Below, one piece after another: positions 15,728-23,883 of a stretch of DNA of 64,000 nucleotides (the first letter of the stretch is position 1; each line of letters begins with the position of its first letter). Under the pieces are notes generated by a model, which searched no databases, was not told the origin of the DNA, and was given only the letters and a program-made list of their open reading frames with translations. Origin of the DNA: Actinomycetota bacterium (GTDB lineage Bacteria; Actinomycetota; Geothermincolia; Geothermincolales; RBG-13-55-18); assembly GCA_013178005.1 (NCBI GenBank), contig JABLXL010000004.1, positions 62,001 through 126,000 of the forward strand, in the 5' to 3' direction. A program made the position numbers and the translations under genes.

Positions 15728-17944
15728 ATGAAAAAGAAAGCGCTAAATTCCATCAACATCAACGAGATATATGCACATACGCCAGTGGGTAATAAGTGGC
15801 ACCTTCTCTATGATCACTTGTTTGGCGTTGCCAAGGCTGCCAAGGAAATGGCAAGTTCCTTTGGCAAGGGATCCCAGGCTTTCTGGTTAGGAATTATGCA
15901 TGATATAGGTAAAATAAGCCCAGCATTTCAAGGATATTTAAGGAAAATCTTTAATGGAGAAGCTTCAAGCTGTGAACCGCATGCCATATGGGGCGCTGCC
16001 TACATGTATTTATTACTTGCTGGAAATATGAATTTAAGCGACGGTTGGGAACAGTATTGCCTTCCAATCATGGGTCATCATGCTGGATTGCCTGACATAG
16101 GAATCGGTGCACTAAGAATCGAAAGCTTCATTAAGGAAAATAAAGATGCAATTAAGTTGATGGGTGGATATTTAAAAGGTTTATTGGTGGACAACAAGGC
16201 AATTGCAGATGAGGTGCCGAAAGTTGAAATCGAGACGAACCCTCCTTACGTCAGAGAACACACGACAAGGATGCTTTATTCGGTCTTGGTAGACGCAGAT
16301 TATCTTGATACTGATTCGCATTTTAACAGAGACAAGCAATGCCTAAGAAAATCTTGGCCGGAACTTGATTCTTTGAGCGGCATATTTACTCGACAATATC
16401 GCGCCTATATCAATCAGTTAAAAAGCAGCTCTTGCGATGATGTTATCAGAATCAGGGATAACGTTTATACACAATGCATAGAGAAAGCTGAAGATGCCCC
16501 AGGTATATTCACGTTGACTGCTCCAACAGGAAGCGGGAAAACTCTAGGCTACTTGGCGTTTGCGCTTAACCATGCGGTCAAGCATAAAAAGTCCAGAATC
16601 ATCGTCGTGCTTCCCTATACAAGCATTATTGATCAGACAGCGAGAACCATAAGAAGAATTCTGGGAAGTAATGCGGTTCTCGAACATCACAGCTCTTTCG
16701 ACGTGTCGATAATCGATGATGGAGCTTTGGTCGATAAATATATGTTGGCCAGCGAGAACTGGGATGCTCCTATTATAGTAACGACAACCGTCCAATTTTT
16801 TGAAAGCCTCTTTTCGAACAAGCCCAGCAAGGTGAGGAAAATCCACAATATTGCTAACTCCGTGGTGGTGTTAGACGAGGTTCAAGCTCTACCACCTGAG
16901 ATGCTCGGACCTACATTAGATATGGTCCGTTCGCTAGCAAATCATTACGGGGTAAGCTTCCTCCTGTCGACTGCTACACAACCCGCATTTGAGATGATCG
17001 ATGGGCAAAGTGTTTTCACATCACTTAGTGGACGGGAAATAATTCCTGATTACAATACGTTATTTAAAAAAATGAGAAGGGTGATTTATGAGATTTACCC
17101 TGGGAATATTACTTGGGATGAATTGTTGCGTTCCATACATGGGTTAGACCAAGTAATGGTCGTTTTCAATACCAGGGCACATGCCACTAAGCTCTTTAGC
17201 ATGTTAGAGCAAGATGATGGAACTTTCCATCTCTCTTCAATGCTTTGTGCTAAGCATCGTAAAGCGATTCTTGAAACGGTTAAGCAGCGACTTGAAGACG
17301 GATTACGGGTTCGCCTGATAACTACGCAGGTGGTCGAGGCGGGTGTCGACCTCGATTTTCCTGAGGTATGGAGGGCAATAGGGCCACTAGATCGTATTGT
17401 TCAGGCTGCTGGACGTTGTAATCGGAATGGAAGATTAGCTTGCGGTAAGGTAATCATATTCGAACCCGAGGAAGCAGGCACTCCAGGCGGTCCATATAAG
17501 ATAGGGGTCGAAAAGAGTAAGATGATTCTAAAGCAGCATGATGCGGAAGATTTACATAATCCGGAGATATACAGAGAATATTTTTCCCGCTTGTACCAGT
17601 CCGTCAATCTTGATGTTGAACACGTTCAATTGTACAGAAGAGATATAAATTATCCAGAAGTTGCTAAGAAGTATAAGCTTATAAGAGAGAATACTGCTAT
17701 GGTGGTTGTCCCCTATAGAGATAGCGCTGAAAGGCTACAGCAGTTTCAAGCTTTCCCCTCGCGCGAAACATGGTATGGTCTACAACCTTTTGTTGTGAAT
17801 GTTAGGGAAAAAGACATCCTAAGCTATTCTGCGAAAGGGTATGCGCGCATGATAACGGGGAATTTATACGAGTGGTTTGGCCCATATGACGAGAACCTTG
17901 GATTGACGGATTTATACTTCGATCCGGCCGATCTAGTCATATGA
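15728..17944 (+). CDS. cas3: Type I-C CRISPR-associated helicase-nuclease Cas3
   Basis: A 738-residue fusion of an HD nuclease and a superfamily 2 helicase, complete. HD-domain residues are H25/H30 in WHLLYDH, the HD pair in MHDIGK (58-59) and GHHAG (116-120). The helicase shows Walker A APTGSGKT (265-272), the DEAD-type box DEVQ (383-386), motif III STAT, and motif VI in QAAGRCNRNGR. It degrades DNA recruited by the type I-C Cascade complex. No strong Shine-Dalgarno precedes the ATG. Base composition is clearly lower in GC than the flanks, a sign of transfer. Confidence 0.96.
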   Translation: MKKKALNSININEIYAHTPVGNKWHLLYDHLFGVAKAAKEMASSFGKGSQAFWLGIMHDIGKISPAFQGYLRKIFNGEASSCEPHAIWGAAYMYLLLAGNMNLSDGWEQYCLPIMGHHAGLPDIGIGALRIESFIKENKDAIKLMGGYLKGLLVDNKAIADEVPKVEIETNPPYVREHTTRMLYSVLVDADYLDTDSHFNRDKQCLRKSWPELDSLSGIFTRQYRAYINQLKSSSCDDVIRIRDNVYTQCIEKAEDAPGIFTLTAPTGSGKTLGYLAFALNHAVKHKKSRIIVVLPYTSIIDQTARTIRRILGSNAVLEHHSSFDVSIIDDGALVDKYMLASENWDAPIIVTTTVQFFESLFSNKPSKVRKIHNIANSVVVLDEVQALPPEMLGPTLDMVRSLANHYGVSFLLSTATQPAFEMIDGQSVFTSLSGREIIPDYNTLFKKMRRVIYEIYPGNITWDELLRSIHGLDQVMVVFNTRAHATKLFSMLEQDDGTFHLSSMLCAKHRKAILETVKQRLEDGLRVRLITTQVVEAGVDLDFPEVWRAIGPLDRIVQAAGRCNRNGRLACGKVIIFEPEEAGTPGGPYKIGVEKSKMILKQHDAEDLHNPEIYREYFSRLYQSVNLDVEHVQLYRRDINYPEVAKKYKLIRENTAMVVVPYRDSAERLQQFQAFPSRETWYGLQPFVVNVREKDILSYSAKGYARMITGNLYEWFGPYDENLGLTDLYFDPADLVI

Positions 17945-17971
17945 TACTTTTAATGGATAGAGGTGAGGGAA

Positions 17972-18682
17972 ATGCAATCACAACAGGGCAAAGTTGGGGT
18001 TGAGGTATTTGGTGAATACGCATGTTTCTCGAGGCCGGAGTTCAAAGTCGAGAGGATCAGCTATCCTGTGATCACCCCTTCTGCCGCTAGAGGTGTCTTG
18101 GAAGCGATATTCTGGAAGCCTGAGTTTCGATATGAAATCAGAAGAATTGGGATCATCAGACTTGGCAAGCAAATTTCTTTAATGCGCAACGAGATCGATA
18201 GGCGTCAGGCAAACACACCGATTCTTGTCGAAGCATGTAGGCAACAGCGAACATCTCTCATCCTTAAAGATGTGGCGTATTTAATTGAAGCAGAAATAAA
18301 TGTTAAAATTGATGTTTCGGGGTCACTAGCCAAGTATATTGAACAATTCAATAGACGAGTTGAAAGAGGTCAATATCACCATACTCCATATTTAGGCAAT
18401 CGTGAATTCCCTGCTTTTTTTTCAGCCCCTATCAACAAACCAATTTCGTTAAATTGTGATATTGGCAATATGCTCTTCGACATAGCTTATATAGAAGACG
18501 AAAGCATGGAAGAGATAGAGTTTATCAAACACGAGAGATACGGTTCTCGTAAAGTGAAGGGCTACACGAAAGCCTTATTCTTCAATGCATGCATAAGAGA
18601 TGGCTGGTTGGATGTACCGCAAGATAAGTACGAGGAAGTCTACATGCTGGAAAGGAGGGATGATGATGCTCGCGGCGCTTAG
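17972..18682 (+). CDS. cas5c: Cas5c, crRNA-processing subunit of type I-C
   Basis: A 236-residue RAMP protein; the start at 17972 follows GAGGTGAGGG. The N-terminus VEVFGEYACFSRPEFKVERISYPVITPSAARG is typical of Cas5d/Cas5c. In type I-C there is no cas6, and Cas5c itself cleaves the precursor crRNA at the repeat hairpin and stays on the 5' handle. The short array palindrome provides such a hairpin. The stop lies inside the start region of cas8c, so the two are translationally coupled. Confidence 0.94.
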   Translation: MQSQQGKVGVEVFGEYACFSRPEFKVERISYPVITPSAARGVLEAIFWKPEFRYEIRRIGIIRLGKQISLMRNEIDRRQANTPILVEACRQQRTSLILKDVAYLIEAEINVKIDVSGSLAKYIEQFNRRVERGQYHHTPYLGNREFPAFFSAPINKPISLNCDIGNMLFDIAYIEDESMEEIEFIKHERYGSRKVKGYTKALFFNACIRDGWLDVPQDKYEEVYMLERRDDDARGA

Positions 18683-20474
18683 GCAGCTTGCCGATCGCCT
18701 GGAAACGGAAGGCATCCTTCTCCCACCTAACTATAAACTTCGCCAACCAGTTTGGCATTTCAATTTTACCGAGGGAGATATCTCATTCCTTGATCGAAGT
18801 GGTCCGTACAAGAAAGGAGATTATTCAGCGGGAATCAAAGAGATATGCGCGCCTGATTGCCAAAGATCCGGCAAGGATCCCCAGCCGTTCCTGTTGGTCG
18901 ACCAAGCGAGGTATGTTTTCGGCATTGCAGATAGAGGCAAAGAGGAAGACTCGAAAAGGCGCCATCAGGATTACTTGGATCTTTTAAAGAGGGCAGTTGA
19001 AAAAACAGGAGACCCTTCTTTCGAAGCGATTTATCATTTCCTTACCTCGTTAGTATCGAACATCCCTGGTATATTGGAAAAAATAAAACCAGAAGAAATC
19101 GTTGCTTTCAAAATTGGCGAAAATAATCCATGCTTGAACCCAGCAATAATCGAATTCTGGAATTCTCATCTTGAAGAGGACGCTTCTGCAAGGACAGCTG
19201 TTTGCCTTGTATGCGGAAACGAACAGCCGATCCTTAGGAAATTGCCAAGAGAAATAGTTGTTTTAGGCCAAAAATGTGTGATTAGTTCCTTTAATGACAG
19301 TGCTTATCTTTCATATGGAAAACAACAAACAGAGAACGCTCCAATGTGCTTCACTTGCGCGAATAAGATAATCAGTTCCCTGGATTATTTAACAAAGAGT
19401 CCGAAAGCCGAGATTCACAGACGCATAATAATGAATAACCCCAAACGGCCGATCCATAATCAGCTTGCTGTCTTTTGGCTAAAAGAAAGGCAAGAAATTA
19501 ACTCTATCAACAGCAGTGGTAGAAATATTTCAATAGAGGAACTTCTTGGAGTGGCGTTAACAAGTGAACCTACATCAGAGCCTCCGGCCAGTCTTTCACA
19601 GTTGGAATCACTTCTTGAGATTCCTTGGACTGGAAGCACAACGCCTCTCGGATTGCCGGAAAACCGATTTTATCTCGCCCTTCTTTCTGCGAATAAAGCA
19701 AGATTGGTATTGCGCACATGGATTGATGCCTCTCTTGGCGAGATCAAAGAAAACCTGGGTAGATATATTAAGAGTTTGAAGATTGTGGACCCCTATGGCG
19801 GGAGAGTTAAGGCATTTTCGATTCCGGAATTAATAGAAGCGCTCGATGTTGAAGATCCTAGTATAGTTGGGAAGCTGATCAGGACTGCTTTCATGGGATT
19901 GCCCCCGCCCTTTTCACTGCTAAGCGAGGCTCTTAGAAGCATTCACAATCCTTCAGTGTTCAATTCCATTAAACAAAAGGATATTTTCAGGCTACATGCG
20001 GTCATGGCTTCCTTAAAGCATTCGTTATTATACAGAAAAGGTGAGGAGGAGATGAAACTTATGGAAACACTCGATCCTGAGAGAAATCGAATCGCCTATT
20101 TGTGCGGTAGATTGTTAGCCATTCTCGAGGAGGCGCAAAGGCGTGCATCGGGGACCAAACTCAATCGCACTCTGGTTGACAGTTTTTATGCATCAGCCTC
20201 TTCTTCGCCATCATCTTACTTGGGGTTGCTTCTTAACCGATCACATACCTCACACCTGTCAAAGATTCGAAAAGACGGCAAAGATTACACTGGGCTCACA
20301 AAACTCTTGGAAGATGTGCTTTCCCGCATAGACAATGAAGGCGGTTTCCCTGCCAGGCTTGATCCTAGAGAACAAGCTGAATTCGCGCTGGGTTTTTATC
20401 ACCAAAGGGCGGATTTCCGTGCAAAGAGAAGCACAATTGGAGATGTGGAAAGCAATTCGAAAGAGATTGCTTGA
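18666..20474 (+). CDS. cas8c: Cas8c, large subunit of type I-C Cascade
   Basis: About 602 residues (Csd1 family). Three consecutive ATGs occur at 18660-18668; the third is best spaced from AAAGGAGGG. The N-terminal third contains the Csd1 motif region FLLVDQARYVFG. A central zinc-finger-like pair CLVC and CFTC (about 178 and 228) follows, then a helical C-terminal part. Cas8c recognises the PAM (TTC in characterised type I-C systems) and positions target DNA; in some type I-C loci an internal start gives a separate Cas11c. Whether that occurs here is not decided. Confidence 0.93.
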   Translation: MLAALRQLADRLETEGILLPPNYKLRQPVWHFNFTEGDISFLDRSGPYKKGDYSAGIKEICAPDCQRSGKDPQPFLLVDQARYVFGIADRGKEEDSKRRHQDYLDLLKRAVEKTGDPSFEAIYHFLTSLVSNIPGILEKIKPEEIVAFKIGENNPCLNPAIIEFWNSHLEEDASARTAVCLVCGNEQPILRKLPREIVVLGQKCVISSFNDSAYLSYGKQQTENAPMCFTCANKIISSLDYLTKSPKAEIHRRIIMNNPKRPIHNQLAVFWLKERQEINSINSSGRNISIEELLGVALTSEPTSEPPASLSQLESLLEIPWTGSTTPLGLPENRFYLALLSANKARLVLRTWIDASLGEIKENLGRYIKSLKIVDPYGGRVKAFSIPELIEALDVEDPSIVGKLIRTAFMGLPPPFSLLSEALRSIHNPSVFNSIKQKDIFRLHAVMASLKHSLLYRKGEEEMKLMETLDPERNRIAYLCGRLLAILEEAQRRASGTKLNRTLVDSFYASASSSPSSYLGLLLNRSHTSHLSKIRKDGKDYTGLTKLLEDVLSRIDNEGGFPARLDPREQAEFALGFYHQRADFRAKRSTIGDVESNSKEIA

Positions 20475-20498
20475 GGAAAGACATGGAGGTGAAGGGTG

Positions 20499-21662
20499 AT
20501 GGTAAATTTGGACATCATTGCTGATGTGAATCGCCGCCACGAAATCGTCTATATCTTTGACGTGGCGGATGGAAATCCGAACGGCGATCCTGACGCCGAG
20601 AATCTTCCCAGGTTCGACCCGGAAACAATGCAGGGAATCACGACGGATGTCATGTTGAAGCGAAAAATACGGGATTATGTGAATGTGATGTTCGATAAAC
20701 CCATTTTTATACAAAGTCAGGCGGCACTTAACTCATTAATCAGGGAGGCATTCCTAGAGGAAGGATATGAGCCTTGCGAGATAGAGCTCTCCGAGGAGGA
20801 ACTTGAGGAGGAAACGCTTATCGAATGGCTGCTATCCAAAGAAAACCTAGGTTACTCTATTGAAGAAGGAAAACTTGTTTATTCCGGGGATCGATCCCGA
20901 AAGAGCGACCTTTTCAAAGAGCTTTGCGATGGCTTGGAGCAAGAGCAGGAAGCAATGAAAACCAAGCTAGATAATATTGCGAAGCGAGTTGCTGAAGCCT
21001 TAAAGAATAAGAGCAAAAAAAAGATATCAGACGAAATGAGGGATAAAGCTCGCAATCGACTTTGTGAGAAATATTACGACATCCGCATGTTCGGGGCGGT
21101 GCTTTCCACCGGACTTAACGCAGGTCAGGTTCGTGGTCCAGTCCAATTCACATTTGCCAGGTCCATCGATCCCATCTATCCCGTTGATGTCTCAATCACG
21201 AGAAAAGCACGTACTACGCTTGCTCGTAAGGCTCGTGAAGGAGAGACTGAGATGGCAAGAAAGCCTATTGTCCCCTATGGGCTATATAGGGCGCATGGAT
21301 TCTTCAACCCATTTCTTGCAAAAACGACAGGCGTTACCTCAGGAGATCTCCAACTTCTATACGAGGCGCTTCAGAATATGTTCGAGCTTGACCGGTCTGC
21401 TGCACGAGGCAACATGGCTGTAAAGGGTATCGCCGTCTTCTCTCATGAAAATGAGAAGGGTAACGCGTCTGCCGATCGTCTATTCAGACTCGTTCGAATT
21501 AGCAGGAAGGAGGGCGTTTCAGTCCCACGCTCAATTGAAGATTATTACATAGCGGCACCTGAAGGAGGTTCCCTGGAAGCATATTCTTTTTCTGGAGTTG
21601 AACTTACATGGATTGTAAAGCCTGATAACTTCAGGATGCTTGACCCGGATAGCATGCGATGA
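20499..21662 (+). CDS. cas7c: Cas7c, crRNA backbone subunit of type I-C Cascade
   Basis: A 387-residue Csd2/Csh2-type Cas7, starting at an ATG after GGAGGTGAAGGG. The signature FDVADGNPNGDPDAENLPR at residues 17-35 is typical of the family. The palm segment RMFGAVLSTGLNAGQVRGPVQ near 200 is also family-typical. It is somewhat longer than most Cas7c proteins because of an acidic insertion at about 85-160. Multiple copies wrap the crRNA. It shares a 4-bp overlap with cas4. Confidence 0.95.
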   Translation: MVNLDIIADVNRRHEIVYIFDVADGNPNGDPDAENLPRFDPETMQGITTDVMLKRKIRDYVNVMFDKPIFIQSQAALNSLIREAFLEEGYEPCEIELSEEELEEETLIEWLLSKENLGYSIEEGKLVYSGDRSRKSDLFKELCDGLEQEQEAMKTKLDNIAKRVAEALKNKSKKKISDEMRDKARNRLCEKYYDIRMFGAVLSTGLNAGQVRGPVQFTFARSIDPIYPVDVSITRKARTTLARKAREGETEMARKPIVPYGLYRAHGFFNPFLAKTTGVTSGDLQLLYEALQNMFELDRSAARGNMAVKGIAVFSHENEKGNASADRLFRLVRISRKEGVSVPRSIEDYYIAAPEGGSLEAYSFSGVELTWIVKPDNFRMLDPDSMR

Positions 21663-22384
21663 CCTACTACCAATGGGATAAGGACGAATATATTTCAATA
21701 AGCGCGATTCAGCACTTTGTTTTCTGCGAGCGCCAGGTCGCCTTGATACATACGGAGAGGGTTTGGGAAGAAAACATCTTCACCGTCGAGGGTCAGCACA
21801 TCCACTCTATTGCAGATGTGCAAAGTACGGAAAAGCGAGGCAATGTCCGAATCGCCAGAGGTCTCTTTCTAAGGTCATCTCGCCTTGGCATATTCGGTAA
21901 GGCTGATGTTGTGGAATTCCACCGACAATTTGATTGCATTAATAGATCGGGAAAGTTTGACGGGGGCGCCTCCATCAAGGAAGATGACGGCTTGTGGTAT
22001 CCCTATCCAGTTGAGTACAAGAGAGGTGAGCGGAGACGAGTGAAAGCAAACATAATCCAGTTATGTGCACAGGCACTTTGTCTGGAAGAAATGTTTCAAA
22101 CAACTGTATTATACGGGGCAATATATTACGGAAAATCAGCAAGGAGGCAGGAAATCGAATTTGATGCGAAACTGAGAGAGTCAACCGAAGCATTTATATG
22201 GCATTGTAGAGAACTCCTGATGAGCGGCGTCACACCATTAGTGAATTATAGCGATAAGTGTAACACTTGCTCGCTTATTGACATTTGCATGCCGAAGGTC
22301 ACTGGGTCGAAACAGGACGTGGAAGAATATATCTCCCGGATAGTGTTCCATGAGGCAGTGGGCAGAAATGAAGAAGCTACTTAA
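21659..22384 (+). CDS. cas4: Cas4, spacer-processing nuclease
   Basis: A 241-residue RecB-family nuclease. The [4Fe-4S] cluster ligands are one cysteine in FCERQVALIH (about 23) and three near the C-terminus (CNTCSLIDIC). The nuclease core shows GKADVVEF and PVEYKRG. Together with Cas1 and Cas2 it trims prespacers and ensures that spacers come from PAM-flanked DNA. Overlaps both cas7c and cas1. Confidence 0.95.
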   Translation: MTYYQWDKDEYISISAIQHFVFCERQVALIHTERVWEENIFTVEGQHIHSIADVQSTEKRGNVRIARGLFLRSSRLGIFGKADVVEFHRQFDCINRSGKFDGGASIKEDDGLWYPYPVEYKRGERRRVKANIIQLCAQALCLEEMFQTTVLYGAIYYGKSARRQEIEFDAKLRESTEAFIWHCRELLMSGVTPLVNYSDKCNTCSLIDICMPKVTGSKQDVEEYISRIVFHEAVGRNEEAT

Positions 22385-23399
22385 CACGCTATACGTGACA
22401 AGCCCTGGGGCGTATATCTCTCGTGAAGGGGAAACAGTACTGGTAACCGTGAACAATGAGAAGAAACTACGGGTACCGATTCATACTCTGGATGGAATCG
22501 TATGTTTCGGGCAGGTTGCGTGTAGCCCGCCGCTAATGCATTTGTGCGGAGAGCGTAATGTAGCAATTTCTTTCTTGAACGAGTATGGAAAGTTTTTAGC
22601 AAGAGTTCAAGGCCCGGTTTCGGGAAATGTGCTTTTAAGGAGAGAGCAATATAGACGTGCTGATGATCCCGAATTCTCTGTAAAGATTTCACGATTTATC
22701 GTTATAGCAAAGATAGCAAATTGCAGAGCGGTTCTACTCCGGGCGCAGCGTGACCACAGGGAAAAATTAAATATAGGAGAAATCGAAGGCGCTGTGGCTC
22801 GCCTCTCGCGAATCGCTAACAAGTTGAGGGGTGATCTTTCTCTTGACGCTATAAGAGGTTACGAAGGTGAGGCAGCACGTGTATATTTTGGAGTATTTGA
22901 CCAACTTATCGTATCCAATAAGGAGAAATTTTTCTTTAGAGAGAGGAGCCGGCGGCCACCAATGGACAATATGAATGCTCTTCTCTCATTCCTTTACTCG
23001 ATCTTGATGCACGATGTGTCATCAGCTTTGGAGGGAGTTGGTTTGGATCCTGCTGTTGGGTATCTTCATCGCGATCGTCCTGGAAGACCTGGCTTAGCCT
23101 TAGATATTATGGAAGAGTTGAGGCCAGTAATTGCCGAGCGCCTCGCTCTATCTTTAGTAAATAGGCGTCAAGTGGATGGAAACGGTTTTACAGTTACCGA
23201 AACTGGTGCCGTACTTATGAGCGACAAGACGCGAAAAGATGTCCTCGTTGCTTATCAGAAGAAAAAGCAGGAGGAAATAATACACCCCTTTATCAAAGAA
23301 AGAATATCTATTGGCCTTATACCCCATATACAGGCGATGCTGCTATCTCGATTCTTGAGAGGAGATATAGAAGGATATCCGCCGTTCTTGTGGAGATGA
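22368..23399 (+). CDS. cas1: Cas1 integrase
   Basis: A 343-residue type I-C Cas1. The start at 22368 overlaps the end of cas4 by 17 bp. The N-terminal beta domain begins LLNTLYVTSPGAYISREG. The catalytic helical domain has NALLSFLYSILMHDVSSAL, GYLHRDRPGRPGLALDIMEE and the downstream region containing the metal-binding His and Asp/Glu residues. Integrates new spacers at the leader end of the array. Confidence 0.96.
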   Translation: MKKLLNTLYVTSPGAYISREGETVLVTVNNEKKLRVPIHTLDGIVCFGQVACSPPLMHLCGERNVAISFLNEYGKFLARVQGPVSGNVLLRREQYRRADDPEFSVKISRFIVIAKIANCRAVLLRAQRDHREKLNIGEIEGAVARLSRIANKLRGDLSLDAIRGYEGEAARVYFGVFDQLIVSNKEKFFFRERSRRPPMDNMNALLSFLYSILMHDVSSALEGVGLDPAVGYLHRDRPGRPGLALDIMEELRPVIAERLALSLVNRRQVDGNGFTVTETGAVLMSDKTRKDVLVAYQKKKQEEIIHPFIKERISIGLIPHIQAMLLSRFLRGDIEGYPPFLWR

Positions 23400-23405
23400 T
23401 TTGGC

Positions 23406-23696
23406 ATGCTTGTATTGGTGACGTATGATGTGAACACAGAAGACCCAGAAGGGCGAAAGAGACTAAGGCGCGTGGCAAAGAAATGCGAAAATATGGGACA
23501 AAGAGTTCAGAAATCAGTATTTGAATGTCTTGTCGATATGGCACAGTGGACTGAATTTCGCCAACGCCTAATAGACGAGATAGATATCGAGGAAGATAGT
23601 CTCCGCTTCTATTTCTTAGGTAATAACTGGAGACGGCGCGTTGAGCATGTTGGAGCGAAACCATCCTATGATCCAGAGGGTCCTTTGGTTGTATAG
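23406..23696 (+). CDS. cas2: Cas2 integration subunit
   Basis: A 96-residue ferredoxin-fold protein, six bases after cas1. The N-terminus MLVLVTYDVN carries the conserved aspartate; RVQKSVFEC is a further family signature. It forms the dimeric centre of the Cas1-Cas2 integrase. Confidence 0.95.
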   Translation: MLVLVTYDVNTEDPEGRKRLRRVAKKCENMGQRVQKSVFECLVDMAQWTEFRQRLIDEIDIEEDSLRFYFLGNNWRRRVEHVGAKPSYDPEGPLVV

Positions 23697-23883
23697 TTTT
23701 ATCTTTCGCGAACTAGTAGCTAACATAAATTCCCTACGGTGTTCGCGATTAAGGATATTATTCATTATAAGTAGAAGTTTAAGCATGAACCTTGACAAGT
23801 CTTATAGCGAAGTGCTCAGATGTATAATGGTTCGCGCATTTTCCCTTGAGACTCAAGCTTTCATCAGTGATTTCTATTATGCA
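23697..23883 (+). promoter_or_regulatory. CRISPR leader
   Basis: About 187 bp of AT-rich non-coding DNA between cas2 and the first repeat. It contains TCGCGAAC (23706-23713) and its inverse GTTCGCGA (23741-23748), a possible integration-host or architectural site. It also has a TATAAT about 60 bp before the array, without a well spaced -35 box. Position next to cas2 and the 5' end of the repeats marks this as the new-spacer end. Confidence 0.75.
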
